Shown piece after piece: positions 1 to 7,906 of a stretch of DNA of 64,000 bases. The stretch spans positions 62,001 to 126,000 of the forward strand of contig JARWZO010000005.1 in NCBI GenBank assembly GCA_029866325.1, given 5' to 3'. Origin of the DNA: Fluviicola sp. (lineage in GTDB: Bacteria > Bacteroidota > Bacteroidia > Flavobacteriales_D > Crocinitomicaceae). How positions within the stretch are numbered: position 1 is the stretch's first letter; every line of letters starts with the position of its first letter. A program made the position numbers and the translations under genes. The notes under the pieces were generated by a model. That model saw only the letters and a program-made list of their open reading frames with translations, made no database searches and had not been told where the DNA came from.

Positions 1-875
1 GGCGCGGGACGAAATATACGCTAAGCCCTTGTTATGACTTGATATATCCGATAGACGTAGATTCTTATTTCGAAAAAGATATTGATGATCGTGAAATCAT
101 TCGTGATTTTAACCATTCATTGATGCCGGAACTATTGTTCAATTGTGCTGTTTTCACAGATGAAGAATTGACATATCTCCAGCAATTGCAATCCGTTCAC
201 ACTGAAAATGTTGCACAATTGTCAGAGCTTGAGTTTAAAAAAGAGCAGGAAAGATTAGCAATCGACTTGAGTTGGAAGTCATCTCAAATAGAAGGAAATA
301 CCTACTCTTTGCTGGAAACAGAACAACTACTAAAAGAAAAAGAAACAGCGAAAGGGAAAACGAAAGATGAAGCGGTAATGCTCCTCAATCATAAGGAAGC
401 GCTCGATTTCATCATCGAAAACCCGGATTATTTAATTCCATTGAAATTAGCCCGAATCGAAGACATCCATTCTATTCTTATGAAAGAATTGGGTGTAGAT
501 CGAAATATTCGTAGAAGGAGGGTCGGTATTTTAGGTACAAATTATTCTCCGCTCGACAATGAATATCAATTGCGCGAAGCATTAGACAATATGTGTGAAG
601 TAGTAAATAATCAGAAAAACGTATTTGCAAAAGCCTTATTAACCCTTGTCCTGATTTCTTATATTCAAGCCTTTGCAGATGGGAACAAACGCACGGCAAG
701 AATCATTAGCAATGCTGTGTTGATTCAACATAATCATTGCCCTATATCGTTCCGAACAGTTGATTCGGTTGAGTACAAAAAAGCCATGTTGATTTTCTAC
801 GAGCAGAATAACATTTCTGCTTTTAAAAACATCTTTATACAACAGTTCGAGTTTGCAGTGAAAACTTATTTTTAA
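1..875 (+). CDS. Fic/DOC family protein, 5' truncated by the window edge
   Basis: Fic-domain proteins usually transfer AMP or another nucleotide group to target proteins. The frame is open to the left edge: codons from position 3 read RGTKYTLSPCYDL just before the first possible start (TTG at 39), a plausible Fic N-terminal segment, so the true start lies outside. An inhibitory-helix motif [ST]xxxE[GN] is seen as SSQIEG at 279-296, which makes it a class II, self-inhibited type. The Fic motif at 666-692 reads QAFADGNKR, so the usual catalytic His of HxFxDGNxR is Gln; the DGNxR phosphate-binding part is intact. No antitoxin or other partner gene is visible. The family is certain; nucleotide-transfer activity is doubtful. 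Confidence 0.85.
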   Translation, partial: RGTKYTLSPCYDLIYPIDVDSYFEKDIDDREIIRDFNHSLMPELLFNCAVFTDEELTYLQQLQSVHTENVAQLSELEFKKEQERLAIDLSWKSSQIEGNTYSLLETEQLLKEKETAKGKTKDEAVMLLNHKEALDFIIENPDYLIPLKLARIEDIHSILMKELGVDRNIRRRRVGILGTNYSPLDNEYQLREALDNMCEVVNNQKNVFAKALLTLVLISYIQAFADGNKRTARIISNAVLIQHNHCPISFRTVDSVEYKKAMLIFYEQNNISAFKNIFIQQFEFAVKTYF

Positions 876-991
876 GAGAAACCTCAAAAGCGGGCTATCA
901 AACACAATAATCGACTCCCCTTCAACAATTGAAAAGAACCGAAAAAGTAATTGTGGTTCCGGGGTGGATTGTGAATATGGTGGTTTAAAAC

Positions 992-1060
992 TTCATTCTG
1001 TTTCTGTTTCTCATTCTGCGGTTTTGTGTTTTTCAGAATGAGACTGAAAATGAGAATGAA
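992..1060. terminator. Long imperfect hairpin between convergent genes
   Basis: Two 27-base arms (992-1018 and 1034-1060), starting TTCATTCTG and ending GAGAATGAA, pair with few mismatches around a 15-base loop. The hairpin lies between the Fic gene and the SNF2 gene, which converge on it. It could stop transcripts from both sides. The 876-991 stretch holds nothing else recognisable. Confidence 0.5.
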
Positions 1061-1065
1061 GAAAT

Positions 1066-4000
1066 TTACATCAACCCCAACAAATCCTGCTTCGAAAGTG
1101 ATTTCAACACGGTTGTATCGGTATGAATGAGATCATTCACCAACTCGCGTTTGCTTTCTTGCAGGCGCATAATCTTTTCCTCAATCGTATCCGGACAAAT
1201 CAAACGAATGGCCATCACGTTTTTCTTCTGCCCAATTCGGTAACAACGGTCGATGGCTTGGTTTTCAGCTGCCGGATTCCACCACGGATCTACGATATAC
1301 ACATAATCGGCTTCGGTGAGATTCAACCCTGTTCCACCAGCTTTTAGGCTGATGAGAAACACCCGCACGTCTTCTTCTGACTGAAAACGCTCTACTTGCG
1401 CGGCTCGATCTTTTGTTTTTCCGGTGAGGTAAGCAAACGGGATTCCTAATTTTTCCAATTCCGGACGAATGAGCTCCAGCATGCCCACAAACTGCGAGAA
1501 AATCAGGATTTTATGATTGGGTGATTTGGAGGTAATCTGCTCCATTAACTCGGTGAGTTTCGCTGATTCATCGCCGTAATATTCTTGATCGCTGAGCAAG
1601 GCCGGAGAGTTGCAAATCTGTCTTAACTTGGTCAAACCCGCCAGAATGTGCATGTTTCCACTGGCGTAATCTGCTTCGTCCATTCCCGCCAAAAACCGCT
1701 GGAATTCTGCCTTGTAAGTATCATACACCTTGCGTTGTTCGGCGCCCATTTCGCAGTAAACCACCATTTCGGTTTTCTCGGGCAATTCGTGCGCTACTTG
1801 TTTTTTGGTCCGTCGCAGCAAAAACGGATTGATCTTGCGTTGCAATTCTTTGGCGCGGGCCGAATCTTTGAACTTGTCAATCGGCATGGCGTAATGATCG
1901 TTGAACAACTTGGGCGAACCGAGCAATCCGGGTACGGCAAACGACAATTGGGCATACAAATCGAAGGTGTTATTTTCGATCGGCGTTCCCGTGAGCACAA
2001 TGCGGTTTTGGGCTTGTAACAATCGCACAGCTTTGTACCGCTTCGATTCAGGGTTCTTGATTGCTTGCGATTCGTCGAGGAAAATGGCCTGGAACCGGTA
2101 TTTTTTCATGAACGTAATGTCAGACAACAGCGTTCCGTAGGTCGTGAGAATAATATCATATTGACTAAACGAATCGGTGTTTTTTACCCGATTGGCGCCG
2201 TGAATGGTGGTGATTTTCAACGAAGGAGCAAATTTTTCCACTTCGGCAATCCAGTTGAAAATAAGCGATGTCGGCACCACAATCAGGTTGGTATGATGTC
2301 CGCGTTTTTCCTTTTGCGATAGAATAAAGGCGAGTACCTGAACGGTTTTCCCCAATCCCATATCATCGGCCAAACAACCGCCGAAACCGAAGTCATCGAG
2401 GAAATTCAACCAGTTGAGGCCTTGTTTTTGGTAATCACGCAATTCGGTTTGCAAGGCTTCCGGTGGATCAACGCTCTCAATTTGCTCGAACTTCGCCACT
2501 TTTTCTTTGTAAAAAGCCAGTTCGCGGAGCACTTCTTCCGAGAGCACTTCTGTGGCAAACAACTCATCGACCTGCGCGTACAAACTTTTCGGAATGCGAA
2601 TACGGTCATCTGCAATTTCGCCCGTGCGGAAATACTCGGCAAAACGCTCCATCCATTCTTGTGGCAAAATCCCCATCGTTCCATCACCCAATTTCACATA
2701 ACGCGTTTTGTTGTTGATGGATTTCTGAATTTGTTTCAAGGTCACCGACTGATCGCCAAATGAAACCTTGGCCGCCGTATCGAACCAATCAATTTCACTA
2801 CTCACTCTCAGGGCAACTTTCATCTTGTTGGAGTTGAGATTGTTGTTTTTGAGTGAATTGAAACCAAGAATGGTATACCCCAGGTTGTTCCAATGTTCGA
2901 AGGCATCAAGGAACCAACCTTCGTGCAGAAATTCCTGCTTGTGGAGGTAGAAAAACTCGTTTCCTTCCTGCTCTGGAAAATCAGGATGGGTGCGCAACAC
3001 TTCGTGTAAAAACTGTTGTTCTTCGCTTTCGTTTCGTTCGATCGAAAACGCAGCACCTGTTTGGTCGAGGGTGTACAATTGGCGGTTCGAAAGCACCGGG
3101 ATTTCTACTTCGCCGTATTTCAAGGCCGGTGTAATGAGCACAAAATTTTCGGAATCGCTGAGAAAAATGACCTTTTCACGAATGGTGTTTAAGCCGGTTT
3201 GTTCGATTAACTTCAGCGGAGCCGGTTTGATAAAAGCATAGCGAATACTCACTTTCGATTCCAGCGGAGCCAGAAATTCCTGCCGGAAATCGTCAAATTT
3301 ACTGGAATGAATGACAATTTTATTGTTGTTGAGTTTCAGAAAATCAATCGTGCGCAGGTAATCGAAATGATCGATGAGTGTGAGTTGATCGCCATACAGC
3401 ACAAAATAACGGTAAACGAGCTTGAGTCGATCAACTGGAATTTGTTTGTTGAAAGCTTCCACCGTTCCGGTAATTTCATAAAAAGGCCCGGTTTGATGCA
3501 CGTCTAGCGCGAGCGAAATTCCATGCGGATCGAGTTTCACTTCCTCAATCGAAGCGCTGGTAACGCTCTGTGCGTTTTCACCGATATGACGATAAACAGG
3601 AAACCCCTGCGGATTGGCCAAAACTGCCTTGATTCCCGCCATTTCTTCTACAAACTGCTGCGGTTCCATTTCGGAAACGGGCGTCACGTTCCGGTATTCG
3701 GATTGGTATTTCGTAAGGGCGGCATAAAAGCGCAGCACCTCGGGTTTGTCGGTTTTCAGGAGTTCATCAACGGCGTTAACGAGTCGCACCGGATTCTTCA
3801 CCTTGTCTTCTTTGGAGCGCTGAGCGGTATACACTTTCAGACTCAAAGCTTCCGTATAATTGGTTGAACCGATCATCAATAGTGATTTCCAGCCCGCCGA
3901 TGGCTGCTCTTTCAACAGTGATTCGGGCGAAAAAGCCTTGGGCAGTAACTGACGTTTCATGCGCTCGTTTGATTGTGCGTTGAACGGTAACAGTGGCATC

Positions 4001-4737
4001 AACGGTTCTATCTTCGTGCGACCGTTTTTCCATTGTACCTCGAAAAAACGATCCAAGTAAGGTTCGTTTTCCAAGCCGTATTCTTTGGCTTTTCCGATGA
4101 GTGTTTTCTCGCGCAGATTACGGTCAAAAAACAAGCGAATGGTATCCGATTCAAGAATTTCATTGAGCACAACGGTTTGGTGGTCGCACAGTTTTTTAGC
4201 AGGTTGATCGCAGCTGCATGTCACTTCTATTCCGGCCTCATTTTGGTCAACTTCCACCAAAAGGCTGCTGTAGAAATTCACAGCATAATCGAACGTTCCG
4301 TTGTCGATAGCCAAGTGTTTTACCTCAACATTGCGCCTTCCTGCATTCATTTTGGCAAATCCGAAATCGGTTGAATGCTGAAACAAATCCGAGATCGACA
4401 GTGTGGAAAAATCTTTATCCGGAATCAGGAAAGCGCCTTTTTTGTCGGGATCGGTTTTCGTTTCGCCCAACGAATCAGCAGCGATTAAAACAGCTACCAC
4501 ATGCTCACACACAGGACCACGCCTGAAATCGCAGGTACACAATGACTCCTTGATTCTGCGTTCGGAATAATCTACTTCCACTTCATAGACTAGCCCGATG
4601 CTGTTACGCACTTTTCCTGTAATCAAGTTATCCTCATCCAATAAACTTTCCACCGTACACTCACTCACCCGGGCACGTGTTGAGGCCGAGGTCATTGTTT
4701 CGATGTAGCGTTGAAAAACGGAATTGGACAATTGCAT
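1066..4737 (-). CDS. SNF2-family DEAD-like helicase with SWIM zinc fingers
   Basis: Bacterial SNF2/Swi2 ATPase, expected to translocate on double-stranded DNA and remodel protein-DNA complexes. The N-terminus carries two SWIM-type CxCx(n)CxH fingers, CTCDFRRGPVCEH (about residues 67-79) and CSCDQPAKKLCDH (about 175-187). The C-terminal third is the two-lobe helicase: DDMGLGKT Walker A near residue 787, DESQ in place of the usual DEAQ/DEAH, LTGTPIENN motif III, and a second lobe with SLKAGGTGLNL and DRCYRIGQ. Length (1223 aa) is normal for the SWIM-SNF2 type. A -7-like TATTTTTG (4743-4750) sits only five bases before the chosen ATG, so the mRNA may be leaderless or start at Met15. Nothing adjacent suggests a defence system, so a general DNA-metabolism role is inferred. 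Confidence 0.92.
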   Translation of the reverse strand: MQLSNSVFQRYIETMTSASTRARVSECTVESLLDEDNLITGKVRNSIGLVYEVEVDYSERRIKESLCTCDFRRGPVCEHVVAVLIAADSLGETKTDPDKKGAFLIPDKDFSTLSISDLFQHSTDFGFAKMNAGRRNVEVKHLAIDNGTFDYAVNFYSSLLVEVDQNEAGIEVTCSCDQPAKKLCDHQTVVLNEILESDTIRLFFDRNLREKTLIGKAKEYGLENEPYLDRFFEVQWKNGRTKIEPLMPLLPFNAQSNERMKRQLLPKAFSPESLLKEQPSAGWKSLLMIGSTNYTEALSLKVYTAQRSKEDKVKNPVRLVNAVDELLKTDKPEVLRFYAALTKYQSEYRNVTPVSEMEPQQFVEEMAGIKAVLANPQGFPVYRHIGENAQSVTSASIEEVKLDPHGISLALDVHQTGPFYEITGTVEAFNKQIPVDRLKLVYRYFVLYGDQLTLIDHFDYLRTIDFLKLNNNKIVIHSSKFDDFRQEFLAPLESKVSIRYAFIKPAPLKLIEQTGLNTIREKVIFLSDSENFVLITPALKYGEVEIPVLSNRQLYTLDQTGAAFSIERNESEEQQFLHEVLRTHPDFPEQEGNEFFYLHKQEFLHEGWFLDAFEHWNNLGYTILGFNSLKNNNLNSNKMKVALRVSSEIDWFDTAAKVSFGDQSVTLKQIQKSINNKTRYVKLGDGTMGILPQEWMERFAEYFRTGEIADDRIRIPKSLYAQVDELFATEVLSEEVLRELAFYKEKVAKFEQIESVDPPEALQTELRDYQKQGLNWLNFLDDFGFGGCLADDMGLGKTVQVLAFILSQKEKRGHHTNLIVVPTSLIFNWIAEVEKFAPSLKITTIHGANRVKNTDSFSQYDIILTTYGTLLSDITFMKKYRFQAIFLDESQAIKNPESKRYKAVRLLQAQNRIVLTGTPIENNTFDLYAQLSFAVPGLLGSPKLFNDHYAMPIDKFKDSARAKELQRKINPFLLRRTKKQVAHELPEKTEMVVYCEMGAEQRKVYDTYKAEFQRFLAGMDEADYASGNMHILAGLTKLRQICNSPALLSDQEYYGDESAKLTELMEQITSKSPNHKILIFSQFVGMLELIRPELEKLGIPFAYLTGKTKDRAAQVERFQSEEDVRVFLISLKAGGTGLNLTEADYVYIVDPWWNPAAENQAIDRCYRIGQKKNVMAIRLICPDTIEEKIMRLQESKRELVNDLIHTDTTVLKSLSKQDLLGLM

Positions 4738-4828
4738 AGGTGCAAAAATACGGGTATCATGAAATCAAATGTCAGAAAGAACAAATAATCGGGAACAAAC
4801 CATTAACTCATTGATAATGTGATCCTTT

Positions 4829-5026
4829 TATCCTTGTTATGCAACCAGTGATCATTTGTAAAGTCGTTAAAAGAAGTTAAAGTGGAAATTTAGTGTACCA
4901 AATGCACAACTTGTGCGTTAAAGCTTATAGACACCGGCTCAGTCCGGATCTGTTCATAAGTAGTAGTAGTTAGGTTTAGGTAGCGTGTAAAGAGAGGTGA
5001 GTAGTGTTACCTCTCTTTTGCTTTTT
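4829..5026 (+). ncRNA. Candidate small RNA (copy 1) with conserved tail and terminator
   Basis: No protein gene lies in 4738-5116. On the plus strand there is TTG (4811-4813), then TATCCTTG (4829-4836), which resembles a Bacteroidota promoter and would start RNA near 4843. The transcript would contain a small hairpin GCACAACTTGTGC (about 4905-4917), a CCGG/CCGG hairpin, the tail TTCATAAGTAGTAGTAGTT (from 4953) and a 10-bp hairpin at 4989-5018 followed by TTTTGCTTTTT. The tail and the order of parts recur at 54917-55061 on the other strand. The class is unknown; no Rfam family was recognised. Confidence 0.5.
4989..5026 (+). terminator. Intrinsic terminator of candidate small RNA copy 1
   Basis: AAAGAGAGGT (4989-4998) pairs perfectly with ACCTCTCTTT (5009-5018) around a 10-base loop, followed by TTTTGCTTTTT on the plus strand. 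Confidence 0.7.
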
Positions 5027-5116
5027 AGAGGTTTTTGATCTCAACTCCGCTAGAAAATGAATTTCCTGCCGGATGAAATAAGAAATCCCAAGCGAAACAA
5101 CGCTTGGGATCAGTTC

Positions 5117-5206
5117 TGGCAGAGAGGAAGAGATTCGAACTCTCGATACAGTTACCCGTATACTACCTTTCCAGGGTAGCTCCTTCAACCACTCGGACAC
5201 CTCTCT
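5117..5206 (-). tRNA. tRNA-Ser (anticodon GGA)
   Basis: Read on the minus strand the gene starts AGAGAGGTGTCCGAGTGG and ends CCTCTCT-G-CCA, giving a perfect 7-bp acceptor stem, discriminator G and an encoded CCA. The anticodon stem CTACC/GGTAG encloses the loop CTGGAAA, so the anticodon is GGA (serine, UCC/UCU codons). A long class II variable arm (TATACGGGTAACTGTA region) and the TTCGAATC T-loop support serine. Length is 90 bases. Its 5' half is duplicated in degenerate form just upstream (5207-5340). Confidence 0.96.
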
Positions 5207-5340
5207 GTATCTATTTTCGAGACATGTAAGAAAGAACTGTAGCTCCTTCAATCCGCCGCGGCGGAACACCTCTCTGTATCTATTTGCGAAACGTCTAAGA
5301 AAGAAATGTAATTCCTTCAATCCGCTATTGCGGAACGGCT
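5177..5340 (-). repeat. Degenerate tandem partial copies of the tRNA-Ser 5' half and leader
   Basis: Three successive units begin (plus strand) TAGCTCCTTCAA at 5177, TAGCTCCTTCAA at 5240 and TAATTCCTTCAA at 5309. The first is the real tRNA 5' half plus leader. The second repeats the leader (ACACCTCTCTGTATCTATTT, then GTAAGAAAG/CTAAGAAAG) with the D-arm replaced by the palindrome TCCGCCGCGGCGGA. The third is partial, with the hairpin TCCGCTATTGCGGA. They lack an anticodon arm and cannot be working tRNAs. Confidence 0.75.
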
Positions 5341-5388
5341 CGCAGTTTGAGTGCGCAAAAATAGCACTATTTTCAAGAATACCAACGT

Positions 5389-6429
5389 TTAGTTCGTTTG
5401 CTCACCGCAAATTGCCTTGGAGAAAAGCGCTTTTAACTGCTCAGAGTTGTTGGGGTAACGTCCCAAAGCGTACATTAATTTACTTACCGCTGCTTCGGTA
5501 GTGAGGTCGTAGCCCGACAACACACCGTTTTCCGCGAAGAATGAACTGGTTTCGTATTTTCCTTGTTCTACTGTTCCCGAAGCGCATTGCGTGATGTTCA
5601 ACACCACTCCGCCCGCTGTGATATAATTTTTCAATAAGCGATGGAAATCAGCATCCGAAGAGGCATTGCCCGATCCAAACGATTCCAATATGATTCCCTT
5701 GGTGTGCGAAATATCAAACAATGGTGCGTACAAGTTCCAAGCAATGCCCGGAAACAATTTGATCAGCACCACAGATGCATCAAATGCGGTAAATAGGGTT
5801 AGTTCTTTCAGCTGCGAAACCGGTTCCGATTCACGGTAGTCGATATGAACACCTGCCACTGCTAACGGACGCAAGTTAGGCGAACGAAACGCTTCAAACG
5901 ATTCGGCTGACACCTTTGAAGTGCGATTACCACGGTAAAGGGAATATTCAAAATAGATGGCCACTTCGCAAACTTTGGCCGTACCATCTTCGTTGCGCGC
6001 AGCCGCAATTTCAATTGCTGTTATGAGGTTTTCTTTTCCGTCGGTGCGAATGGTTCCTATGGGCAATTGCGATCCGGTCAAAATCACCGGTTTGTTCAAC
6101 CCTTGCAGCATAAAACTCAGTGCCGATGCGGTAAACGCCATGGTATCCGAGCCATGCAAAATCACAAATCCGTCGAAAGCGTTGTATTGATCGTAGACCA
6201 ATTGTGCTATTTCTCCCCACAATTGCGGGTTCATTTCGGAAGAATCGATGGGTTGCTCAAAAGCTTTGGTAGTCAGTTTGACGTTCAATCGCGCCAGTTC
6301 GGGTATGTGTTTGTAAACGTCACCAAAATCAAACGCCGTGAGCGAGCCCGTAATCGGGTCATTCACCATTCCGATGGTTCCACCGGTATAAATTACCAAA
6401 ACGTTGGGTTGTTGCATCGCCTTTTCCAT
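5389..6429 (-). CDS. ansA: Type I (cytoplasmic) L-asparaginase
   Basis: Hydrolyses L-asparagine to aspartate and ammonia. The N-terminal TGGTIGM carries the nucleophilic Thr and HGSDTMAFTASAL is the second active-site segment (normally GTDTM, here GSDTM). YRGNR and a C-terminal helical domain complete the fold. Length (346 aa) is typical, and there is no signal peptide, so a cytoplasmic enzyme is expected. The start is MEKAM; Met5 is a possible alternative. It lies 18 bases downstream of the TatD gene on the same strand and is probably co-transcribed with it. Confidence 0.93.
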   Translation of the reverse strand: MEKAMQQPNVLVIYTGGTIGMVNDPITGSLTAFDFGDVYKHIPELARLNVKLTTKAFEQPIDSSEMNPQLWGEIAQLVYDQYNAFDGFVILHGSDTMAFTASALSFMLQGLNKPVILTGSQLPIGTIRTDGKENLITAIEIAAARNEDGTAKVCEVAIYFEYSLYRGNRTSKVSAESFEAFRSPNLRPLAVAGVHIDYRESEPVSQLKELTLFTAFDASVVLIKLFPGIAWNLYAPLFDISHTKGIILESFGSGNASSDADFHRLLKNYITAGGVVLNITQCASGTVEQGKYETSSFFAENGVLSGYDLTTEAAVSKLMYALGRYPNNSEQLKALFSKAICGEQTN

Positions 6430-6447
6430 TAAGACTACAAAGTTGAC

Positions 6448-7242
6448 TCATTTTCCGAGATTCGCAACAGCTTGCTGCAAACCGAAGAGTTCTATGGCAT
6501 TTTTGCTGGTAAGATCGGTGAGTTGGCGCAAGGGCATTTCGTAGATCTCCGCCACTTTTTCGGCGGTATGCAATACGTAAACACTTTCATTGCGTTTTCC
6601 TCTGAAAGGTGTTGGTGGAAGGTATGGCGCATCGGTTTCAAGCACCAGTTTTTCGGGCGAAACGGTTTTCAATACTTCCGGTAAGTCCGATTTTTTGTAG
6701 GTCACCACACCGCCGATTCCAAGTAAAAAACCGCCGTAATTGTCGATCTTTTTGGCATCTTCTGATGTTCCGGTAAAGCAATGAAAAATTCCACGTAAGC
6801 GTTCGTCGTTTTCTTGATCGATGACTTCAAAAATTTCCGGAAACGAATCGCGTGCATGGATCACAATCGGCCATTGTTTTTCCTTCGCCCAGTTGATTTG
6901 TCGGCGAAAAGCTTCCATTTGCTCGGCGCGAAAGGTTTTGTCCCAGTACAAATCAACCCCTATTTCACCGACGGCAATGTACTTCCGGCTGTCGATGTGG
7001 GTACGCATGGTTTGTAAGGTCGCCTCCCAGTTTTCGTCTACCGAACACGGGTGCAAACCCATCATCGCATGACAATGATTGGGAAATTCCGTTTCAAGCG
7101 CATGCATTCCGGGGATGCTTTCCAAGTCAATATTCGGTAAACAAAGAATTTCCACTCCGGCTGCTATCGCGCGTTGAATCATCTCGGTGCGGTCATCGTC
7201 GAATTGGGAAGAATATAAATGGGTGTGGGTATCAATAATCAT
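6448..7242 (-). CDS. TatD family metal-dependent hydrolase (DNase)
   Basis: TatD enzymes are TIM-barrel, metal-dependent 3'-5' exonucleases/hydrolases linked to DNA repair and turnover. Metal ligands are visible in order: HTHLY at the N-terminus, the Glu of VGEIGVDLYWDK, the His of VIHARDS, the His of HCFTGT and the Asp of LETDAPYLPP. The frame opens 18 codons earlier (7296), but those residues (MVFYLLVTRLL...) arise from an AT-rich repeat and the family starts at MIIDTHTH, so the ATG at 7242 is chosen (264 aa, normal). It precedes ansA. Member-level naming (TatD versus YcfH) is not certain. Confidence 0.93.
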   Translation of the reverse strand: MIIDTHTHLYSSQFDDDRTEMIQRAIAAGVEILCLPNIDLESIPGMHALETEFPNHCHAMMGLHPCSVDENWEATLQTMRTHIDSRKYIAVGEIGVDLYWDKTFRAEQMEAFRRQINWAKEKQWPIVIHARDSFPEIFEVIDQENDERLRGIFHCFTGTSEDAKKIDNYGGFLLGIGGVVTYKKSDLPEVLKTVSPEKLVLETDAPYLPPTPFRGKRNESVYVLHTAEKVAEIYEMPLRQLTDLTSKNAIELFGLQQAVANLGK

Positions 7243-7250
7243 AGGAGACT

Positions 7251-7363
7251 TAAAACTTGGAGACAATAGACGTGTGACTAAAAGATAAAAGACCAAAGAT
7301 AAAAGACGTTATCCGTCTCATGTCTTTGGTCTTCTGTCTCAAGTCTTTTAGTCTTAAGTCTTC
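7251..7363. repeat. Intergenic inverted repeat of 'agactt/gacaaaagac' type
   Basis: The stretch is rich in GACTAAAAGA, AAAAGACCAAAGA and their complements (TCTTTGGTCTTCTGTCTC, CTTTTAGTCTTAAGTC). GACTAAAAG at 7276 pairs with CTTTTAGTC at 7345-7353, giving a long imperfect stem between the bacilliredoxin stop and the TatD start. A relative occurs at 56701-56795. Confidence 0.7.
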
Positions 7364-7780
7364 CTAGTTACAGAATTCGTCGTAAGCAGCCGCTAAGTTT
7401 TCAGCGATCAATGCCGCGCTAACGCCTTCGATGTTGTGTCGCTCCAAGAAATGCACCAATTTGCCGTCTTTAAACAAGGCAACAGAAGGTGATGACGCAG
7501 GAAATGGTAAGAAATAGTTACGTGCTTGTTGGGTAGCTTCGGTATCTACTCCTGCAAAAACGGTGTAGAGATTGGCCGGTAATTTTTCGTTTTGAAGCGA
7601 TTGTTTTACGCCCGGACGAAGATTCCCTGCCGCGCATCCGCAAACGGAATTTACCACTACTAAGGTTACACCTTCACTGTTTGGAATGGCATTGTCTACA
7701 GCTGCTGCTGTTTCCAACTGCTGAAAGCCCACACGTGTAAGGTCTTCCTTCATGGGTTGTACGAGTTCTTGTGGGTACAT
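7364..7780 (-). CDS. BrxA/BrxB family bacilliredoxin
   Basis: Members of the YphP/YqiW (BrxA/BrxB) family reduce mixed disulfides between proteins and bacillithiol. The signature VNSVCGCAAGNLRP with the CGC active site lies near residues 44-57, and the overall thioredoxin-like chain of 138 aa matches the family. PASSPSVALFKDGK is the usual cis-Pro region. A clear promoter lies upstream (7800-7828). The gene precedes TatD and ansA on the same strand but is separated from them by an inverted repeat that may end its transcript. Whether this organism makes bacillithiol cannot be seen here. Confidence 0.9.
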   Translation of the reverse strand: MYPQELVQPMKEDLTRVGFQQLETAAAVDNAIPNSEGVTLVVVNSVCGCAAGNLRPGVKQSLQNEKLPANLYTVFAGVDTEATQQARNYFLPFPASSPSVALFKDGKLVHFLERHNIEGVSAALIAENLAAAYDEFCN

Positions 7781-7799
7781 AATTGTAAATTTTATAGTG

Positions 7800-7828
7800 C
7801 AAATTTACGCAAACTCTCCCAAAACAAA
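7800..7828 (-). promoter_or_regulatory. Bacteroidota-type promoter of the bacilliredoxin gene
   Basis: On the minus strand TTTG (7828-7825), a 17-base spacer and TAAATTTG (7807-7800) match the TTTG/TAnnTTTG consensus exactly. It lies about 20 bases before the ATG at 7780. Confidence 0.75.
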
Positions 7829-7906
7829 CCACATAAAGATTGTTAACGATAAATTTGAATCAGGAGTCTAACTAGCAGTATAGGCGCACAATTAATCTAT
7901 TGTAAA

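Noticed and set aside
4976-5320. 114-residue minus-strand open frame
   Set aside because: It crosses the complete tRNA-Ser gene and its degenerate copies; the apparent internal repeats are the tRNA repeats translated.
5117-5340. Attachment site of an integrated element at the tRNA-Ser gene
   Set aside because: The duplicated part is the tRNA 5' half, not the 3' end usually used, and there is no integrase or foreign gene block nearby.
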